Assembly (NCBI GenBank): GCA_031549105.1
Contig: JAVBQK010000093.1
Coordinates: forward strand, 1-6,458
Length of the DNA stretch: 6,458 bases
Direction of reading: 5' to 3'
Source: Avichristensenella sp031549105
Lineage (GTDB): Bacteria > Bacillota > Clostridia > Christensenellales > Aristaeellaceae
Within the stretch, counting starts at the first letter, position 1; each line of letters begins with the position of its first letter. Under the pieces are notes generated by a model, which worked only from the letters and a program-made list of their open reading frames with translations, ran no database searches and was not told the DNA's origin. A program made the translations under genes and the position numbers. Of this stretch, positions 1 to 5,271 are shown in pieces.

Positions 1-152
1 GCCCCTTGGATCCCCACCAAAGGGCAAGGCCCTTTGGAAACCCAACATTTCGCCTGCGGGCGGGAGGGATATATAACCCACCCGCCGTGAGGCGAAATGC
101 CGGGAGTCCAGAGGGGTAAGCCCCTTTGGCAGGGTCTGGGACAGCGTCCCAG
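1..152. repeat. Cluster of four intergenic stem-loops
   Basis: No coding region is seen here. Four inverted repeats follow one another. Stem 1 (17-37) pairs CCAAAGGGC with GCCCTTTGG around AAG, a perfect 9-bp stem. Stem 2 (46-99) has 10-bp outer arms, CATTTCGCCT and AGGCGAAATG, then a 3-base internal loop, an inner GGCGGG/CCCGCC and GGG/CCC, and an AT-rich loop containing ATATATA. Stem 3 (108-129) pairs CCAGAGGGG with CCCCTTTGG around TAAG, with one G-T wobble. Stem 4 (136-152) is CTGGGAC-AGC-GTCCCAG. Stems 1 and 3 resemble each other, and bases 1-15 (GCCCCTTGG...) look like the right arm of another such stem cut by the window edge. The arrangement looks like a dispersed, modular intergenic repeat of the REP/BIME type. 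That it recurs in the genome is inferred from its build, not seen in this window. Confidence 0.7.
108..152 (-). terminator. Possible 3' end structure of the liv operon
   Basis: On the minus strand, the transcript leaving the binding-protein gene (stop at 196) first meets the 7-bp stem CTGGGAC/GTCCCAG (136-152) and then the 9-bp stem at 108-129. Both are strong, short-looped hairpins in the right place to end or protect the 3' end of the operon mRNA. Neither is followed by a U-run on this strand, so a classical intrinsic terminator is not supported. A 3' stabilising structure or a weak or factor-assisted terminator is the safer reading. Confidence 0.35.
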
Positions 153-195
153 CGTTCTCCGTTTCTTGCGGCGCCCTTCTTTGCTGCTATAGCCC

Positions 196-1434
196 TTACT
201 TCGTCTCGGCCAGGATTTCCGAGATGCTGGTGATCGGAATGATCAGCCTCCAGCCGGAAGCCTCCTTGTCGTCCATGCGGGACAGGTTCATTTCCGTGGT
301 GCCCATGCGCTGGCCATCCGCGAAGTTGACCTCGCCGCCGAAGGGGTTCTTGATCGGCGCGGACTCGACGGCGTCGATGTATGCTTCCCAGGTCAGGTCG
401 GCATCCGCGGGCACGCGGGACAGGCCCTGGCAGAAGGAACTCGCGGCGATCCAGCCGGTCATGGCGTAGGCGTTGATCTCCGCATCGGTCGCGCCCACTT
501 CGCGGATATACTTGTCAAAGTTGATGTACTCTTCGGCCGTCACATCGATGTTCACCCAGCCAAGGCCGTAGATGCCGGCCTCTTCGGTGTGCATCAGTTT
601 CTGCACGTGCTCGGCGTTCGCCTGGGTAATGGTGGCGGACACGTTGACGTAGGTGGTGACGACGGGCTTCATGACGTCCTGCTTTTCCATTTCCTTGATC
701 AGCACGGGCAGCGTGGCCTGGATCATCGCGCCGATGATGAGGTCGCAATCCTTCACCTTGGCAACCTGCGCGGTGGCGTCGGTCGCGCCCGCCTGAATGG
801 ATTCGATCACCAGCTCAATGCCGTATTCCTTCGCTGCGGTCTCCACGCCCTTCAGGAGCGACTTGCCCGCGTCGTCGTTCGTGTATACGACACCCACCTT
901 GGCTGCGCCGAAGTGGCCCTTCGCATAGGCGATCATGACTTCGCCCTCGGTGGTGTAGATCGGTTGGATCGGCATGGAGGAGCGGTCATTGCCCTCCGCC
1001 TTCGCCTGGTAGAGCTGGCCGATGCCGGTAGCATAGTACATCGTGGGGATGCCCGCTTCCTTCATGTCGTCCAGCGTCGCGGCGACGACCGGGGTGCCGA
1101 AGTGGCCGACGATCGCAAACACTTTGTCATCATAGAGGAACTGTTCGAACGCGGCCTTGCCCTTTTCGGGGGAGAACTCATCGTCCTTGTGAATGTAGTT
1201 GATGGTGCGGCCATTGATGCCGCCGCCTTCGTTGACCATCTTGAAGTACGCTTCGATGCCCAGCTTGAACGGGATGCCGACCGGCGCATACGCACCGGAA
1301 ACGGCGATAGAGTTGGCGACGAGCACGGATGTGTCGGTTACGCCCTGCGCATCGGCCGCAAGCGCGCCCATGGGCACCAGGAGCAGACCGGCTGCCAAAA
1401 TCAGCGTGAGCAGCATGGAAAGACTTTTCTTCAT
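196..1434 (-). CDS. Liv-type ABC transporter solute-binding protein
   Basis: A 412-residue type I periplasmic binding protein of the Leu/Ile/Val-binding (Peripla_BP_6) family. It captures the substrate outside the membrane and delivers it to the LivHM channel encoded upstream. Residues 1-26 form a signal peptide (MKK, hydrophobic core, cleavage after ALA-26 or Ala-27). No cysteine follows, so it is not a lipoprotein. The first lobe begins with the ligand-side stretch SGAYAPVG (46-53), then the family's GGGINGR (70-76) and KDDEFSPEKG (83-92). GHFGTP (110-115) and YATG (134-137) align with the ligand-binding loops of LIVBP. The second lobe opens at VYTNDDAGKSLLKG (183-196), and NPFGGEVNFADGQRMG (363-378) is the usual C-terminal motif. 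The cysteine pair of E. coli LIVBP is absent. The start ATG has AAGGAGG 11 bases upstream. It is the last gene of the operon, behind a 63-base gap with a hairpin. The family is certain; the ligand is not, and a non-BCAA ligand is possible. Confidence 0.9.
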   Translation of the reverse strand: MKKSLSMLLTLILAAGLLLVPMGALAADAQGVTDTSVLVANSIAVSGAYAPVGIPFKLGIEAYFKMVNEGGGINGRTINYIHKDDEFSPEKGKAAFEQFLYDDKVFAIVGHFGTPVVAATLDDMKEAGIPTMYYATGIGQLYQAKAEGNDRSSMPIQPIYTTEGEVMIAYAKGHFGAAKVGVVYTNDDAGKSLLKGVETAAKEYGIELVIESIQAGATDATAQVAKVKDCDLIIGAMIQATLPVLIKEMEKQDVMKPVVTTYVNVSATITQANAEHVQKLMHTEEAGIYGLGWVNIDVTAEEYINFDKYIREVGATDAEINAYAMTGWIAASSFCQGLSRVPADADLTWEAYIDAVESAPIKNPFGGEVNFADGQRMGTTEMNLSRMDDKEASGWRLIIPITSISEILAETK

Positions 1435-1466
1435 AGTACCTGTGTCCTCCTTGTCGTTTATGTAGA

Positions 1467-1482
1467 TCCCTGTATTCAGGGA
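1467..1482 (-). promoter_or_regulatory. Hairpin between livF and the binding-protein gene
   Basis: TCCCTG and CAGGGA flank a 4-base loop in the 63-base gap between the livF stop and the next start. There is no U-run after it on the minus strand, so it does not look like a terminator. A position just ahead of the binding-protein message suits an RNA processing or stability element that lets this gene be expressed at a different level from the membrane components. That role is inference. The binding protein's own AAGGAGG lies further downstream at about 1446-1452. Confidence 0.35.
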
Positions 1483-1497
1483 ACTATCACGGGGTTT

Positions 1498-2244
1498 TTA
1501 TCCCTTCTTGCCAAGGTACGCCTCTACAATCCGGGGATCGGCCAGCAGTTTTTCGGGCACGCCCTCCATGGAAATGGTGCCTACTTCCAGCACATACGCG
1601 TAGTGCGCGATTTTAAGGGACTGCTTCGCGTTCTGCTCCACCAGCAGAATGGTCGCGCCGGCCTGGTTCAGCGCCTTCACGATCTCAAAGATCGTCTGCA
1701 CAATCAGCGGGGCAAGGCCCAGCGACGGTTCATCCAGCAGCAGCACCTTCGGGGCCGCCATCAGCGCACGCCCGATCGCCAGCATCTGCTGTTCACCGCC
1801 GGAAAGCGTGCCCGCCACCTGGCGCGTGCGCTCCTTCAGCCGGGGGAAGTACTGGTATACCCCTTCAATGCGGCGCTGTTGCTCGGCCTTGCTCGGGGCC
1901 GTGAATCCACCGATCAGCAGGTTCTCCTCCACCGTCAGGTCGAAGAAAATCTGCCGCCCTTCGGGGGCCTGGATGATTCCCTTCTTGACAATCTTTTCCG
2001 GGGCCATGCCGCTGATGGTTTCACCATAGGTGGCGATCGTCCCGGCGGCCGGTTCCACCAGCCCGGAGATGGCCTTGAGCGTAGTGGACTTGCCCGCGCC
2101 GTTCGCGCCGAGCAGCGCCACGATCTCGCCCTGGTTCAGCCGGAGATTGACGGCCTTCAGCGCCTCAATCCTGCCGTAGGACACGGAAAGGTTCTGGAGA
2201 TTAAGCGCCACATCCTTGTTAGGCGCCTGCGCGCGGTCCGCCAT
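1498..2244 (-). CDS. livF: Liv-type ABC transporter ATPase, LivF
   Basis: A 248-residue cytoplasmic ATPase that pairs with LivG to power uptake through LivHM. Walker A is GANGAGKST (46-54). APEGRQIF (93-100) is the LivF-typical stretch after the Q-loop. The signature LSGGEQQ (147-153) is consensus, Walker B is VLLLDEP (167-173) with catalytic Glu172, and the D-loop is SLGLAP. The H-loop position reads LVEQN (Gln204 instead of His), which is normal for LivF. The C-terminus VEAYLGKKG is typical. Two adjacent ATG codons (2247 and 2244) overlap the livG stop. AAGGAGG lies 7 bases before the second but only 4 before the first, so 2244 is preferred; starting at 2247 adds one Met. The overlap implies translational coupling to livG. 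A reading frame that stays open upstream to 2346 lies inside livG and is not used. Confidence 0.93.
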   Translation of the reverse strand: MADRAQAPNKDVALNLQNLSVSYGRIEALKAVNLRLNQGEIVALLGANGAGKSTTLKAISGLVEPAAGTIATYGETISGMAPEKIVKKGIIQAPEGRQIFFDLTVEENLLIGGFTAPSKAEQQRRIEGVYQYFPRLKERTRQVAGTLSGGEQQMLAIGRALMAAPKVLLLDEPSLGLAPLIVQTIFEIVKALNQAGATILLVEQNAKQSLKIAHYAYVLEVGTISMEGVPEKLLADPRIVEAYLGKKG

Positions 2245-3029
2245 CATTCCTCCTCCTTTCCAAGGTAGGCATCCTGCACAGCCTGGTTGTGCTGAATGTC
2301 CGCCGCCGTGCCCTCGGCCAGTTTTTTGCCGAAGGAAATGGCGCAAATGCGGTCGCAGATGCCCATCACCAGGCGCATGTCGTGCTCCACCAGCAGCACC
2401 GAGCAGTCGTAATCGCGGCTGACGCGGCGGATCAGCTCCATCAGCGCCAGGGTTTCGGTTTCGTTCAGGCCCGCCGCCGGTTCATCCAGAATGATCAGGC
2501 TGGGGTTGCACAGCAGCGTACGGCCTAGCTCAATGAGCTTCAGCACGCCGTAGGGCTGCGCCGCCGCCAGCTCGTATGCCAGATGCTCCAGGCCGATGTA
2601 GCGGAGCACCTCCAGCTCCTTCTCGCGCTTTTGCTTTTCCTGCTTGCGCGCCCAGGGCAGGCGGAGCATATCCGCCGCGACGCCCGCGGTAAACTGCGAA
2701 TGCGCACCCAGCAGCAGGTTATCGATCACCGTCAGTTCCCTGATGACCTCCACGTTCTGGAACGTGCGCACCAGCCCCAGCCGGATGATCTTGTGCACGG
2801 GGAGTTTCGTCAGGTCGTGTTGCTTGCCTTCCTTATCGGTAAAGAGGATGCCGCCCTTGTCGGCCTTGTAAAACTGCGTGATGCAGTTAAACACCGTGGT
2901 CTTCCCCGCGCCGTTGGGACCGATGAGGCCATAAATCTGCCCGCGTTCAATGGTGAAACTCAAATCATCCACGGCCTTGAGGCCGCCGAAGCTGATGGAC
3001 AGATGGTCAATGGTCAGTACGTTTGCCAC
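2244..3029 (-). CDS. livG: Liv-type ABC transporter ATPase, LivG
   Basis: A 261-residue ATPase, the partner of LivF. Walker A is GPNGAGKTT (37-45), the Q-loop is TFQN (Gln91), Walker B is LIILDEP (178-184) with catalytic Glu183, the D-loop is AAGLNE, and the H-loop is VEHDM (His216). The LivG C-terminal tail (AEGTAADIQHNQAVQDAYLG) is present. The signature region reads QPYGVLKLIELGR (158-170), where most LivG proteins have forms like LSYGQQRRLEIAR, so the usual Gln is missing. The start is a GTG at 3029: AAGGAGG, overlapping the end of livM, stands 7 bases before it, and the frame begins VANVLTIDHLSISFGG, which aligns with LivG N-termini. An in-frame GTG at 3035 is too close to that site. The frame remains open upstream to 3368, but this is shadow of livM. 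Only two bases separate the livM stop from this start. Confidence 0.93.
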   Translation of the reverse strand: MANVLTIDHLSISFGGLKAVDDLSFTIERGQIYGLIGPNGAGKTTVFNCITQFYKADKGGILFTDKEGKQHDLTKLPVHKIIRLGLVRTFQNVEVIRELTVIDNLLLGAHSQFTAGVAADMLRLPWARKQEKQKREKELEVLRYIGLEHLAYELAAAQPYGVLKLIELGRTLLCNPSLIILDEPAAGLNETETLALMELIRRVSRDYDCSVLLVEHDMRLVMGICDRICAISFGKKLAEGTAADIQHNQAVQDAYLGKEEE

Positions 3030-3031
3030 TG

Positions 3032-4054
3032 TCACACCTCCTTGCGCCCGGACTTCTGGGCGCTGCGCTTTCCACGGCGTTTCTTCACGAAGGCGATAAG
3101 GCTGGATGGGATAAAGATCAGCCCCTTGGAGTAGAACATCAGGATGATGATCATCAGAATGCCGGAAATGAGCACGGGCACGCCCGCTAGGTTGCCGATG
3201 ACCGGCGCGGCCTTGAGCAGTTCCGGCAGGCCGCGTAGGACTACCGCGCCCACGACCGGCCCGGCAATGGTCCCCGTGCCGCCGATGACCACCTGCGCGA
3301 TGAGGTTCAGCGAGAGCATCGCCGTCCACACCGTGGGGTCCGAATAGCGGATGAAGTGAACGTAGCACACGCCTGCAAGCCCCGCGAACAGGGAGCTGAT
3401 GGAGAACGCGACCAGCTTGTACTTGAAGAGGTTCACGCCCATCGCCCGGGCGGCGTGTTGGCTGGATTTCATCGCGATCAGCGCGCGGCCGGAATGCGAG
3501 TTGAGCAGGTTGTGCACGAGCATCAGCAGCAGAACCATCATCACCACCATGCCGATGTAGGTCTGGTCCTTGGTCAGCTTCACGCCGAAGATGATGGGAT
3601 ACGCGGCCCGTGCGCCGGAAAACCCACCGGTGAACCAGTCCAGCTCAATGAAGATCAGCCGCAGGATTTCGCCGAAGCCGAGCGTTGCGATCGCCAGGTA
3701 GAATCCCTGCAGCCGCACCGCGATGGCGCCGAGCAAAAGCCCCACCAGGAACGGCGCGATTACCGAGATGACGAGCGAAGGCAGGAAACCCATCCCCATC
3801 TGTTGGGTGAGGTATGCGGACATGTATGCCGAAAGGCCCATGAACGCCGCATGGCCCAGCGAAATCTGGCCGGAAAACCCCAGCAGCACATTGTACCCGA
3901 TGCCCGCAATGGCCAGATACACAATGCCGCCCATCGTGGTGATGAAGGACGTGGAGAAACCGGGCAGGATGACCGGCAGGATGAACAGCCCACCAACCAG
4001 TGTGTACTGAAGATATTTGCTTCCAAGGACCTTGCGAGCGCTTTTCACAGCCAT
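3032..4054 (-). CDS. livM: Liv-type ABC transporter permease, LivM
   Basis: A 340-residue inner-membrane subunit that forms the channel with LivH. It is strongly hydrophobic, with about 8-10 membrane segments, a basic N-terminus and a basic C-terminal tail (KKRRGKRSAQKSGRKEV). The family motif GFSGQISLGHAAFMGLSAY lies at about 59-77, just before a transmembrane helix. RLQGFYLAIATLGFGEI (about 114-130) is also characteristic. The cytoplasmic coupling loop that docks on the ATPase is SGRALIAMKSSQHAARAMG (about 188-206). It keeps the family pattern, but its usual acidic residue (RENE or similar) is replaced by KSSQ. GGTGTIAGPVVGA (about 258-270) is a conserved late motif. The ATG at 4054 is favoured by AAGGTG 9 bases upstream; a GTG immediately before it (4057) is an alternative that adds one residue. 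The livH stop is six bases upstream, which indicates coupling. Confidence 0.92.
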   Translation of the reverse strand: MAVKSARKVLGSKYLQYTLVGGLFILPVILPGFSTSFITTMGGIVYLAIAGIGYNVLLGFSGQISLGHAAFMGLSAYMSAYLTQQMGMGFLPSLVISVIAPFLVGLLLGAIAVRLQGFYLAIATLGFGEILRLIFIELDWFTGGFSGARAAYPIIFGVKLTKDQTYIGMVVMMVLLLMLVHNLLNSHSGRALIAMKSSQHAARAMGVNLFKYKLVAFSISSLFAGLAGVCYVHFIRYSDPTVWTAMLSLNLIAQVVIGGTGTIAGPVVGAVVLRGLPELLKAAPVIGNLAGVPVLISGILMIIILMFYSKGLIFIPSSLIAFVKKRRGKRSAQKSGRKEV

Positions 4055-4060
4055 CACCCC

Positions 4061-4933
4061 CTACACCTTGTTGACGGTCTTTTTGCCAAACAGGCCGTTG
4101 GGCCTGATGACAATGAACAGCAGAATGAACGCGTACAGGATCGCCAGCGCCCACTTGGAGGAGATGTAATAGGCGATCAGGTTGTTTGCCACGCCGATGA
4201 TGAACGCGCCGACCATCGGCCCGTAGAACGTCTGGAAGCCACCGAGCACCGACGCGATGAACGAGTTGAGGTGGATGCCCTCCATCATCGATACGTTGAT
4301 GTTGGTGAGCGGGGCGACCATCAGCGCGGATAGGCAGCCCAGCGCGGTGGCAACCGCCCACGCGCCCATGGTGACCACCTTGGTGGGCACGCCCATGAGC
4401 TTGGCGGTGGTGGGGTTCGATGCCGTGACGCGCACCGCGAGGCCCCACTTGCTCCTTTCCAGGAAGAAGTACAGCAGCAGCATGATCCCGCAGGTCATGC
4501 CAATGATTAAAAAGGAGTTGGGCAGCACCTTCACGCCGCCAATGTCCAGCGCGGGCGCGGCGATCATCTTGCTGAACGAGTAAGGGTTGGTGCCATAGAT
4601 CATCGGGGCGAGGCCCTGGAACACCATAATCAGGCCCAAAGTGATCATCTGCCGCGCAAGCGGGGTGATGTTCTTCACCCGGCTGATTAGCAGCGAGTCG
4701 ATCAGCGCACCCAGCAGCATCGCAAAGCATAGCGCCACCACGATCGCCCACAGCAGCGGAAAGCCCGCGCGCGTCAGCGTCACACAGAAAAAGGCATTGA
4801 ACATGCCCAGCGTGCCCTGCGAAAAGTTGTTGATCTTGGATGTCTGGTAGATGAGGACAAGCCCCATCGCCGCCAGCGCGTACATGCTGCCGGTCTCAAC
4901 GCCTCCAACGATATTCTGGAAAAATGCAACCAT
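4061..4933 (-). CDS. livH: Liv-type ABC transporter permease, LivH
   Basis: A 290-residue inner-membrane permease and the first gene of the operon. It shows about eight hydrophobic segments and the family landmarks GSMYALAAMGLVLIYQTSKI (about 15-34) and NFSQGTLGMFNAF (about 36-48), where other LivH proteins have N-F-A-(Q/H)-G. The ATPase-coupling loop is GLAVRVTASNPTTAKLMGV (about 164-182). GGFQTFYGPMVGAFIIGV (about 231-248) and the terminal IRPNGLFG (about 276-283) complete the pattern. The start ATG at 4933 is preceded by AAGGAAG at 8 bases. A leader of roughly 100 bases separates it from the predicted promoter and includes a palindromic operator candidate. No truncation is seen. Confidence 0.92.
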   Translation of the reverse strand: MVAFFQNIVGGVETGSMYALAAMGLVLIYQTSKINNFSQGTLGMFNAFFCVTLTRAGFPLLWAIVVALCFAMLLGALIDSLLISRVKNITPLARQMITLGLIMVFQGLAPMIYGTNPYSFSKMIAAPALDIGGVKVLPNSFLIIGMTCGIMLLLYFFLERSKWGLAVRVTASNPTTAKLMGVPTKVVTMGAWAVATALGCLSALMVAPLTNINVSMMEGIHLNSFIASVLGGFQTFYGPMVGAFIIGVANNLIAYYISSKWALAILYAFILLFIVIRPNGLFGKKTVNKV

Positions 4934-5003
4934 TCCTCGTTCTTCCTTTCCTATGCGGTAGGTAGGCTGTTGTATAGGTAAATCGTGCTCATGAGGAATA
5001 TTG

Positions 5004-5017
5004 TGACAAGTTTGTCA
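5004..5017. promoter_or_regulatory. Operator candidate O1 (liv side)
   Basis: The sequence TGACAAGTTTGTCA has perfectly complementary 6-base arms, read here as TGACA-N4-TGTCA. It lies about 19 to 32 bases downstream of the predicted liv start point (about 5035), in the untranslated leader, where a bound repressor would block early elongation. The same half-sites and spacing recur at 5213-5228. The binding protein is unknown and no regulator gene is in the window. Confidence 0.6.
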
Positions 5018-5041
5018 TTCTTGCACGCAGGTGTTTTCTTG

Positions 5042-5070
5042 ATTATAGCGGTTGAGGAAAGTCTTGTCAA
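5042..5070 (-). promoter_or_regulatory. Sigma-70/SigA promoter of the liv operon
   Basis: Read on the minus strand, TTGACA (5070-5065), a 17-base spacer and TATAAT (5047-5042) match the housekeeping consensus at all 12 positions with the optimal spacing. The predicted start point is about 5035, giving a leader of about 102 bases before livH. A promoter this strong would be expected to need repression, which fits the operator candidate just downstream. The -35 box also lies within a short palindrome, TCTTG-T-CAAGA. Confidence 0.85.
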
Positions 5071-5174
5071 GAACGAATAAAGAGCAGGCATTTCGTTTAT
5101 TTGTTCAGCCTATAATAGTATGCCATCCGATCAGATGCTCCAGAATGGATGCAATAACTTTTTTGTGCAAATGA

Positions 5175-5203
5175 TTGAATTTCTGGAAATGATATGCTAT
5201 ACT
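5175..5203 (+). promoter_or_regulatory. Sigma-70/SigA promoter of the KAS III-like gene
   Basis: TTGAAT (5175-5180), a 17-base spacer and TATACT (5198-5203) form a good promoter, with an extended -10 TG at 5195-5196 to compensate for the weaker -35. The predicted start is about 5210, leaving a leader of about 62 bases before the ATG. The operator candidate O2 begins about 5 bases after this start point. Confidence 0.75.
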
Positions 5204-5212
5204 AGCGCAAAA

Positions 5213-5228
5213 ATGACACACTTGTCAT
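5213..5228. promoter_or_regulatory. Operator candidate O2 (KAS III side)
   Basis: The sequence ATGACACACTTGTCAT has 6-base complementary arms around CACT, the same TGACA-N4-TGTCA arrangement as O1. It occupies roughly +4 to +19 relative to the predicted start point of the plus-strand gene, a classical place for a repressor to block initiation or promoter escape. Confidence 0.62.
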
Positions 5229-5271
5229 ATTGCAAAATCAGACCTTTTATACACGGAAGGGAGTTGGCAAC

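Larger units (their letters stand above)
4934..5271. promoter_or_regulatory. Divergent control region, liv operon / KAS III
   Basis: This 338-base gap has no convincing gene and is visibly more AT-rich than the flanking coding DNA. It holds a minus-strand promoter for the liv operon (5042-5070), a plus-strand promoter for the condensing-enzyme gene (5175-5203), and one copy of the inverted repeat TGACA-N4-TGTCA just downstream of each (5004-5017 and 5213-5228). About 105 bases lie between the two -35 boxes (5071-5174), enough for an activator site, though I recognise no clear one there. A loose TATAAT at 5111-5116 (plus strand) lacks a good -35 partner. Confidence 0.75.

Noticed and set aside
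1..152. The hairpin cluster as a CRISPR array or tRNA/rRNA gene
   Set aside because: The stems are not direct repeats of equal length with equal spacers, and no cloverleaf or rRNA-like conserved segment is seen.
589..2268. A 559-codon plus-strand open frame across the binding-protein and livF genes
   Set aside because: It is antisense to two confidently identified genes, is rich in His, Arg, Gly and Asp in the manner of GC-rich antisense frames, and has no recognisable domain or clear ribosome binding site.
3356..4333. A 325-codon plus-strand open frame opposite livM and livH
   Set aside because: Its His/Gln/Asp/Arg-rich composition, lacking hydrophobic core patterns, is the expected antisense image of membrane-protein codons. 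Both sense genes are secure.
3645..4751. A 368-codon minus-strand frame overlapping livH and livM in another register
   Set aside because: It is an out-of-frame shadow. The livH and livM frames carry all the family motifs with ribosome binding sites, and this frame carries none.
5111..5116. TATAAT on the plus strand as a second promoter for the KAS III gene
   Set aside because: No acceptable -35 box lies 16-18 bases upstream (GCATTT or similar), and a better promoter is present at 5175-5203.
5169..5217. AAATGAT direct repeats (5169-5175 and 5187-5193) with a related AAATGAC at 5211-5217
   Set aside because: The 18- and 24-base spacings are irregular, the sequence is AT-rich, and the copies overlap promoter elements. 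They are too short to separate from chance.
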